A stretch of 64,000 nt of DNA from an uncultured Acidobacteriia bacterium (GTDB lineage: Bacteria; Acidobacteriota; Terriglobia; Bryobacterales; Bryobacteraceae): the NCBI GenBank assembly GCA_903851195.1, contig CAINNJ010000064.1, positions 124,001-188,000 on the forward strand. The letters run 5' to 3'. The number at the start of each line of letters is the position of its first letter. The first letter of the stretch is position 1. Of the stretch, positions 58,330 through 64,000 are shown piece by piece. A program made the position numbers and the translations under genes. Below the pieces are notes generated by a model. It was not told the DNA's origin and made no database searches. It saw only the letters and a list, made by a program, of their open reading frames with translations.

Positions 58330-60118
58330 GTTGGTTTTCGTCTTCGCCCTCGCCGCCATCTCGCAGGCCCAAACGCCGGAGTCTCCGGAGAAGGCGCTGA
58401 CGGGCTGGATGAACCAGACCGCGCAGAGGCAGCTGAGCGAGCGGGAAGCGAAGGTGCGGGCAATCCGGAACGTGACGGATGCGCGGGCGCGCCAGGCCGC
58501 CGTCCGCGCGAAAATTCTGGACCTGCTGGGCGGCCTGCCGGACTACGAGGGGCCGCTGAACGCGCGTGTCACCGGCTCGATCCGCCAGTCCGGTTACACC
58601 ATCGACAAAGTCATTTTCGACAGTCTGCCCGGCTACCACGTCACCGCGAACCTCTACCTGCCGGGCACTGCCGGCAAACACCCCGCTGTGCTCTACGCGA
58701 TCGGGCATTGGGAGGAAGGGAAACCGAACGGCCAGCAGATCGCCGGGAATCTCGCGCTCAAGGGCTTTGTGGTCCTCACCTTCGATCCCGTCGGTCAGGG
58801 CGAACGGGTGCAGGCGTTCAATCCGCTTGTGCAGACCTCGCTGCTGGGCGGTTCCACCGAACAACATACAACTCTGGGAGCCCAGTCCATCTGGCTGGGC
58901 CAGAGTTTCGCCCGCTATCGGATCCGGGACGCAAAACGGGCTCTCGACTATCTGGTGAGCCGTCCGGAAGTGGATGCCGACCGGATTGGCGCGACCGGCT
59001 GCTCCGGCGGCGGCACGGTAACCACTTACATTTCCGCTCTGGACCCGCGGGTCAAAGTGGCCGCTCCCGCCTGCTATATCAACACGTTCCGGGAAGTCTT
59101 TCCCGGTCCCACGGGCGACGCCGAGCAGAGCGTCCCCGGATTCCTGGAAGCGGGGCTCGATATCGCGGACTACATCGAACTGTTTGCGCCCAAGCCCTGG
59201 CTGATCGGTTCCACGCGCGAGGATTTCTTCCCCGTGGCGGGCGCGCAACAAGCTTTCGAGGAGGCGCAACGCTGGTACGGCTGGTTCGGCGCGGACGACC
59301 GGATCAAGTGGGCGGTCGGACCGGGCGGCCACGGCACGCCGGTGGAAGTCCGGGAGGCGATCTACGGCTGGATGCAACGCTGGCTGGGCAATCCGTCGGC
59401 CGACGCTCACGATGTCCCGGTAAATCTGCTGCCCGACTGGCAATTGTGGGCCACGGAAAGCGGTCAGGTGGACGGTCGGCAGCTTTACGAGTATCTGCGC
59501 GACGAGTATAAACGCCTTCACCGGCCATTGGGCCGGGAGGCCCTGGCCGCCGAAATCCGCCGGATCGCCACCGGCCCGGTCGCGGTGGGCACGGATTTCG
59601 TGCCGGTTCCGAAATTCGACTTTTCCGCCGGCGGCGATCAGATTCTCATCCGGGCCGGGGACCGGGTGCTGCTCTTCAAGTCCGTGGTGCCTCGCGCGTT
59701 TACGGGCAACTGGATTCTCGCTTTGCGAGCGCTGCTGATCGGGGAAACGCTTCCCGGGATCCGAATTCGGAGCATCCGCGCGGCCATCGACTCGCTCGGC
59801 GCCGACAAAGTCGAGATTGCCGCCCGCGGCATGCCTGCGGTCTGGGCCGCGGCCGCCGCACTGATCGATCCGCGTATCACCCGGCTCTCTCTGGACCGCA
59901 TGCCCGTCAGCGTAGCGTCCGCCTTCGAAACTCCGGTGCTTCGGAACCCGCTCGATGCCCTGCTCTTCCTCGGCTTCGCCCTGCACTGGGATCTGGCGGA
60001 TCTTCTGGACTCCCGGGCGGTCCTGAGCGATCCGGTTGACTGGACCGGCACGATCGTTCCGCGCCGAGCCGGTGTTCGCTATCACGCCACCAGCGAAATC
60101 GAAACGATCCTGTTCTAA
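58322..60118 (+). CDS. Secreted acetyl-xylan-esterase-like alpha/beta hydrolase
   Basis: 598 residues from ATG 58322, 8 nt inside the upstream gene. Signal peptide (LVFVFALAAISQAQTP). The core fold shows LPGYHVTANLYLPG, PAVLYAIGHWEEG, FDPVGQGER, and the nucleophile elbow GATGCSGGGTVT (Ser in GCSGGG). A His late in the sequence (GGHGTP) and Asp (FAPKPWLIGSTREDFF) may complete the triad. Similar to acetyl-xylan or carbohydrate esterases. The last 150 residues form an extra domain of unclear function. Confidence 0.85.
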   Translation: MRRLVFVFALAAISQAQTPESPEKALTGWMNQTAQRQLSEREAKVRAIRNVTDARARQAAVRAKILDLLGGLPDYEGPLNARVTGSIRQSGYTIDKVIFDSLPGYHVTANLYLPGTAGKHPAVLYAIGHWEEGKPNGQQIAGNLALKGFVVLTFDPVGQGERVQAFNPLVQTSLLGGSTEQHTTLGAQSIWLGQSFARYRIRDAKRALDYLVSRPEVDADRIGATGCSGGGTVTTYISALDPRVKVAAPACYINTFREVFPGPTGDAEQSVPGFLEAGLDIADYIELFAPKPWLIGSTREDFFPVAGAQQAFEEAQRWYGWFGADDRIKWAVGPGGHGTPVEVREAIYGWMQRWLGNPSADAHDVPVNLLPDWQLWATESGQVDGRQLYEYLRDEYKRLHRPLGREALAAEIRRIATGPVAVGTDFVPVPKFDFSAGGDQILIRAGDRVLLFKSVVPRAFTGNWILALRALLIGETLPGIRIRSIRAAIDSLGADKVEIAARGMPAVWAAAAALIDPRITRLSLDRMPVSVASAFETPVLRNPLDALLFLGFALHWDLADLLDSRAVLSDPVDWTGTIVPRRAGVRYHATSEIETILF

Positions 60119-60218
60119 GAAGCCGCTCGGGTTGTAGCGGCCGGACTCGGCTGAACCGGTGGCTCCCCGGTCAGACGGCGCTGCGCCCGGCGTCTCCCGG
60201 GCTCTTGAGTACCTCCGA

Positions 60219-60240
60219 TACCCTCCAAAGGTATAGATGA
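60219..60240 (+). promoter_or_regulatory. Candidate regulatory motif upstream of the secreted-protein operon
   Basis: TACCCTCCAAAGGTATAGAT lies 33-54 bases before the ATG at 60273. It has the dyad TACC/GGTA around CCCTCCAAAGG and a TATAGAT like that upstream of the NIDO-protein gene at 55211-55244. A second dyad (TTCGGA/TCCGAA) and CATAAT follow between here and the ATG. Confidence 0.4.
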
Positions 60241-60272
60241 ATACCGTTCGGAATATGCCATAATCCGAACTA

Positions 60273-60863
60273 ATGTGTCAAATAGTCCGATTTCGCGCCT
60301 TTAGCGTCGTTCTGGGCGTGTCTTTGTTAACGTCAGTACTGCCTTCGGCTCGCGCAACTATGGTTCCCCGGCTGTCGTTCGAAGAACTGACAGACTCGTC
60401 CGATCTGGTCGTTTCCGGTTCGATTATTCGGTCCTGGGCCGCCTGGGATTCCGGTCATAAGTACATCTGGACTCATTACGAAATCTCCGTGGCCTCCGCG
60501 CCCAAGGGAAAGACAGCGTCTACGGTTGAGTTCGCGGAACCGGGGGGCACGCTCGGCGGCGTGGCGCACGCGATAGCGGGCTCCGTTTCCTACCGGCCCG
60601 GCGAACAGGTGGTTGTGTTCCTGCAGAAAATGCCGAACGGCTACCTGCGCACCACCGGCTGGGGACAGGGCAAGTACAGTCTGGATTCCGCCGGCCGGGT
60701 GCACGGGTCCGCATTGCGCGCCGCCGAGGTGGTCGGCTTGCGTCAACCCTCCCGGGCGTCCACATCGCTCGAAACGCTTGACGGCATGAGTCTTCGCGAT
60801 CTGGCGCTTCGCGTTTCCGCCCGTGTTCGCGGAACGGCGCCGACCGCGGGAGGTGCAAAGTAA
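60273..60863 (+). CDS. Secreted protein of unknown function, first gene of a protease operon
   Basis: 196 residues. A signal peptide (FSVVLGVSLLTSVLPSARA) leads into a soluble beta-rich domain with LTDSSDLVVSGSI and GEQVVVFLQKMPNGYLRTTG. I do not recognise the family. It shares one base (TAATG) with the start of the matrixin-like gene, so the two are translationally coupled; it could be an inhibitor, chaperone or secretion partner of that protease, which is inference only. Confidence 0.7.
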   Translation: MCQIVRFRAFSVVLGVSLLTSVLPSARATMVPRLSFEELTDSSDLVVSGSIIRSWAAWDSGHKYIWTHYEISVASAPKGKTASTVEFAEPGGTLGGVAHAIAGSVSYRPGEQVVVFLQKMPNGYLRTTGWGQGKYSLDSAGRVHGSALRAAEVVGLRQPSRASTSLETLDGMSLRDLALRVSARVRGTAPTAGGAK

Positions 60864-63073
60864 TGTTTCACAAGGGAATCTACCGCCGCCGGAGTATTTT
60901 TGCCGTGACATCCGCTCTGGTCTGCGTACCGGCGGCGTTCAGCTATATCCGGCAGTCCTATACCGACCCGTCGGGGTCCGTGCTTTACAACCGACCGGAT
61001 GCCGCCGGCATCCAGTTTATGATCAACGACAAGATTGCGCCGGGTGAAGTCACCACGTCGGTGGGCGCGCCGTTTACCGTAGTCACCGCTGGCAGTAACC
61101 CGGTAGCGGCCGCCCGCGCCGCTCTGGCTTCGTGGAGTAACGTGCCGGGCTCGAAACTCCGGTTCCTTCCTCTGAAATCCACCCCGGCGGCGCACGACGC
61201 GAACGATTACCAGAATGTGATTACTTTTGCCTCGACGGACGACCTGAGTATGCTCGGCTTCGTGCCCGGCAAAGCGGTCGGCGCCATCGCGGTCACCTTC
61301 AACAGCCTCGCCCCGGCGGACGGCCCTCTTTCAAACGGCGTGGTCGCGAAGAAAGGTGACATCATCGATTCCGATATCGTGCTGAACGCTTCTCTGGCGT
61401 TTTCCACGGATGGCACCACCGGCTACGACATACAGGGCGTGCTGACTCACGAACTTGGCCATGCCTTGGGCCTGAATCATTCGGCGCTGCTGGGTGCCTC
61501 GATGTTCCCCTACTCCTCGATCACGACTACGGGACAGGATGCAACGCCGCTGCTGAACCAGCGCTTTCTTTCCACCGATGAAGTCGGCTTCGCGGTTTCG
61601 AGCTATCCCGCCGCGAACGCGCCGAAACTCGGTACCCTCAGCGGAAAAGTGATCGCCTCGGACGGAAGCCCGGTTAAGTTCGGTTCCGTGACTCTGGTGG
61701 ACAGCGCCGGGGGAGCCAGCTACGGTACCCTCACCGCAGCCGACGGCACGTGGTCTCACCAACTCCCCGCGGGAACCTACAACGTGTTCGTGCAGCCTCT
61801 CTCGCTCACCTCTGTGGTGCAGGCAGCCAACATCTACACGTCCTCGGGGTCGCTGGACCCCGCCCAGACAACGACGAATTTTCAGCCCTCTATGCTGGGC
61901 GGGTCCAATCCGACCGCGATAGCGGTCACGGCGGGCGGGACGGCCACCACACCCGATCTGACGGTCACGGCGGGCGTCAGTTCACTGAAACTGCCGTTCT
62001 TCAACTTTGCGCCGGCGGGCGGCACGGGAGGCAGTGACATCGCCGGTTTCCCCGGGATCGCCGGGCCGCGCAGCCTCACCTCGGGCCAGACGCTCGATCT
62101 CATCTTCCTCGGCGGCGGGATGGACGGCACGGAAACCATCCAGGTCATGGGCGGCGGCATCACGCTGAAAGCCGGCACTCTCCGCATTATCAAGAACAGC
62201 AACGACCCGACTTCCCCGCTGATTCGTGTCACGGTGGACGTGAAAGCTTCCCAGACGGCGGCGCTCGCCAGCCTGTTTATTTCGAAACCCTCGGGAACGC
62301 TCGCGCTGGCCGGCCTGATCGTGGTAACACCGCCCAAGCCGGTATTTACCTCGAAGAGCGTGGTCAGCGCGGCGAGTTTCAAAGGCGTGAACGGCGATGG
62401 CGCCGTCTCCGCCGGGGGAATTTACTCGATCTACGACACGATGACTACCAGCCTGGGTCCCGTCGCCTTCGCGCAGCCCCCGGGGTACGACGTTTACGGC
62501 AATCTCGCCACGACTCTCGGCGGCGTCACGGTGACGTTCGACGGCGTGCCGGCTCCGCTTTACCTTTCCTACGCGGGGCAGCTCAATCTGCAGGTGCCGT
62601 TTGAAGTGGCGGGCAAGTCTTCCACCAAAGTGGTGGTGAACTTCTTCGGCAGCCAGAGCGACGCCGTCAGCATTCCGGTGGTGCCCGCCCAGCCCGCGTT
62701 CTTTACGTTTACCCCGGCCGGCACGGATGCGATTATCCAGAACTTTCCGGATTTCTCGCTGAACTCCGCTTCGAATCCGGTCGCAAAGGGAGGCATCACG
62801 CTGCTTTACGGCACGGGGCTGGGGAAACTGAACTACGCGCTCGCCACCGGACAGCCCGGTGTCGTTCCGCCCTCCACCTACGCCAGCACGTACTCCTGCT
62901 CGTTCGGCGGTAAGACGTCGAGCGCCTATGTTTACTGGAACTACGGTTTCGTCGGCGAGGCCATCTGGACCGCTACGATTCCGGCCGATGCCCCGACGGG
63001 GGCCGTTACGTTCACCTGTACCGATTCCGCCACCGGAGCGTCCACACAGCCTGGTACCATCTACGTCAAGTAG
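60863..63073 (+). CDS. Secreted matrixin-like (metzincin) metalloprotease with Solibacter-type C-terminal domain
   Basis: 736 residues. Signal segment (SIFAVTSALVCVPAAFS). The zinc motif HELGHALGLNH (His196, Glu197, His200, His206) is complete metzincin. A carboxypeptidase-regulatory-like sandwich (residues about 258-315), an Ig-like region, and a C-terminal domain of TIGR03437 type (LGGVTVTFDGVPAPLYLSYA, LNLQVPFEVAG) follow. It would degrade extracellular protein. The N-terminal 60 residues may act as a propeptide. Its ATG overlaps the preceding gene by one base. Confidence 0.87.
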   Translation: MFHKGIYRRRSIFAVTSALVCVPAAFSYIRQSYTDPSGSVLYNRPDAAGIQFMINDKIAPGEVTTSVGAPFTVVTAGSNPVAAARAALASWSNVPGSKLRFLPLKSTPAAHDANDYQNVITFASTDDLSMLGFVPGKAVGAIAVTFNSLAPADGPLSNGVVAKKGDIIDSDIVLNASLAFSTDGTTGYDIQGVLTHELGHALGLNHSALLGASMFPYSSITTTGQDATPLLNQRFLSTDEVGFAVSSYPAANAPKLGTLSGKVIASDGSPVKFGSVTLVDSAGGASYGTLTAADGTWSHQLPAGTYNVFVQPLSLTSVVQAANIYTSSGSLDPAQTTTNFQPSMLGGSNPTAIAVTAGGTATTPDLTVTAGVSSLKLPFFNFAPAGGTGGSDIAGFPGIAGPRSLTSGQTLDLIFLGGGMDGTETIQVMGGGITLKAGTLRIIKNSNDPTSPLIRVTVDVKASQTAALASLFISKPSGTLALAGLIVVTPPKPVFTSKSVVSAASFKGVNGDGAVSAGGIYSIYDTMTTSLGPVAFAQPPGYDVYGNLATTLGGVTVTFDGVPAPLYLSYAGQLNLQVPFEVAGKSSTKVVVNFFGSQSDAVSIPVVPAQPAFFTFTPAGTDAIIQNFPDFSLNSASNPVAKGGITLLYGTGLGKLNYALATGQPGVVPPSTYASTYSCSFGGKTSSAYVYWNYGFVGEAIWTATIPADAPTGAVTFTCTDSATGASTQPGTIYVK

Positions 63074-63078
63074 GTTTG

Positions 63079-63891
63079 GTGAAACGGATCCTTTTGAGTC
63101 TGCTGATCTCCTGCGCGGCGCACGGGCAGGAGATCGGCATTTATTCCGAGTTCCTGCGCTTTAACCCGTACGGTGAAGTGGTGCGGCCGGACCGGGAGTG
63201 GACCCCGCGGGAAATCCTTTCGCCGGCGGTACCCCGCAACGGACATCTCTCGGTCCATGTCGTTGTCACGGTTCCGACCGGAACCAACTACTTTCTTTAT
63301 GCCGGCCAGAGTCCGTCCGACACGGTGGACATCAAGGTCTATCGGGAGCATTTCGTCCCCTGCGGGGTGGATTACTGCCCGGAATGGCTGACGGAGCAAC
63401 GTTTACCGTCGTTCGGCGCCATGCCGGAATCCATTTACCGAATCCCGGGCCAGACCACCCGCTGTTACCTGTTCGACATTCATGTGCCGCGCGACGTGCC
63501 ACCGCGCCGCGTTCGCGTGGAAGCGCTGCTGAAGGTGGGCTACTGGCTGGTGGCGCCGATGGAACTGCGCGTCATTGCGCCCGAACTGCCGGACACGGGC
63601 ACACTTCCGCGGTCCGAAGATCTCGCGCCGCTGGAAGCGCGCTCCAGCGATACTGCGCTTCGCCAGCTCAACAGGTACCTGTTCGGCCTGCCTCCGGAGA
63701 TACCTCCGGCCATCCTGCGAGTGCGCGACATTCTGCAGCGCAACGCAGCCGAGGACATGCTGCTCGCGAAGAATTTGGGCTATCGCAATCCGCAACTGAA
63801 TCTGCTCGCCGCCACGCCTCTTGTCTACCCCCAAACCGGGGCGGAATGGTATCTCCGCGTTCGGGATCTGATTTATCGCTATACGCATTAA
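63079..63891 (+). CDS. Secreted protein of unknown function downstream of the matrixin-like gene
   Basis: 270 residues from GTG 63079 (TTG 63076 is the alternative), 5 nt after the protease stop. Short signal peptide (RILLSLLISCAAHG). A beta-rich domain (SVHVVVTVPTGTNYFLYAG) with a pair of cysteines (VPCGVDYCPEW) and a helical C-terminal third (LRQLNRYLFGLPPE). No recognised family. Probably part of the same operon. Confidence 0.7.
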   Translation: MKRILLSLLISCAAHGQEIGIYSEFLRFNPYGEVVRPDREWTPREILSPAVPRNGHLSVHVVVTVPTGTNYFLYAGQSPSDTVDIKVYREHFVPCGVDYCPEWLTEQRLPSFGAMPESIYRIPGQTTRCYLFDIHVPRDVPPRRVRVEALLKVGYWLVAPMELRVIAPELPDTGTLPRSEDLAPLEARSSDTALRQLNRYLFGLPPEIPPAILRVRDILQRNAAEDMLLAKNLGYRNPQLNLLAATPLVYPQTGAEWYLRVRDLIYRYTH

Positions 63892-63931
63892 CGGTCGCGA
63901 TACGCACGAACGACCGATACAATCGGTTTTA

Positions 63932-64000
63932 GTGCCTCCAAGTCCTGAAGAACAATTGACCTACCTCCGCAAGGGCCTCGCAGAGGTGATTCGCGAGGAG
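63932..64000 (+). CDS. tyrS: Tyrosine--tRNA ligase, N-terminal fragment (runs off the right edge)
   Basis: Only 23 codons, from a GTG at 63932. The frame reads PPSPEEQLTYLRKGLAEVI, matching the opening helix of bacterial TyrS (xxxEEQLxxLxxGxxEII). The catalytic HIGH and KFGKS motifs lie beyond the window. A GATACAAT just upstream could be a -10. Confidence 0.7.
   Translation, partial: MPPSPEEQLTYLRKGLAEVIREE

Overview
The window looks like a chromosomal segment of a Solibacter/Bryobacter-type acidobacterium (Acidobacteriota, order Bryobacterales). The reasons are: high GC; two secreted proteins ending in the Ig-like C-terminal domain first named from Solibacter (TIGR03437 type); a very large TonB-dependent receptor with a carboxypeptidase-regulatory-like N-terminal domain; a PEP-CTERM protein; a TIGR02999-type ECF sigma factor; and a MoxR/DUF58/BatA/VWA operon. 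There is no rRNA operon, CRISPR array, phage, complete IS element or origin. Assignments rest on reading motifs by eye; no database search was possible.

Layout, 1-7.8 kb: a truncated seven-helix spermidine-synthase-like membrane protein, a HAD phosphatase and a coiled-coil protein (all minus); aguB-aguA for agmatine to putrescine (plus); an ECF sigma factor; then msrA followed by an unrecognised protein and a PIN-like nuclease in one overlapping minus-strand run; and a short MetE-like methyltransferase (plus). 7.9-9.7 kb: a lone defence-type gene, an AIPR protein with a PD-(D/E)XK-like N-terminus. 9.8-17.3 kb: six minus-strand genes, an ECF sigma factor, a zinc-finger/STAS fusion, MoxR, DUF58, BatA-like and VWA proteins. 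17.5-22.8 kb: a zinc-ribbon protein, rpsU with promoter and terminator, then glgC-eno-gpmI and a CsbD-family protein.

22.9-28 kb holds four tRNAs (Asp-GTC, Ile2-CAT, Lys-TTT, Leu-TAG), decayed coding fragments, a DUF3142-type gene overlapping a large secreted protein, and a PEP-CTERM protein whose signal peptide is cut off by an amber codon. 28-37 kb: M28 peptidase, NTF2-like protein, GNAT, an ABC ATPase/FtsX-permease pair, typA and a VOC protein. 37-50 kb: a BON-domain protein behind a textbook sigma-54 promoter, an M3 oligopeptidase, a small AAA ATPase, the TonB receptor, a membrane spermidine-synthase-like protein, S1/P1 nuclease, an SDR lacking its catalytic lysine, galT and an M20 peptidase. 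51-64 kb: a frameshifted multi-domain NIDO/Ig/BACON-like protein, a D-threonine-aldolase-type PLP enzyme with an overlapping partner, a glycosyltransferase overlapping an esterase, a matrixin-like metalloprotease operon and the start of tyrS.

The most interesting points are the AIPR fusion, the msrA/unknown/PIN run, the sigma factor plus zinc-finger/STAS fusion ahead of the MoxR-VWA operon, the amber-interrupted PEP-CTERM gene, the frameshifted NIDO gene, the sigma-54 promoter, and a promoter-proximal motif shared by two secreted-protein loci. Many genes use TTG, GTG or even CTG starts, often with 1-8 nt overlaps. The + strand is clearly G-rich in samples from the first part of the window whichever way the genes run, and this bias is absent in samples from the second half.
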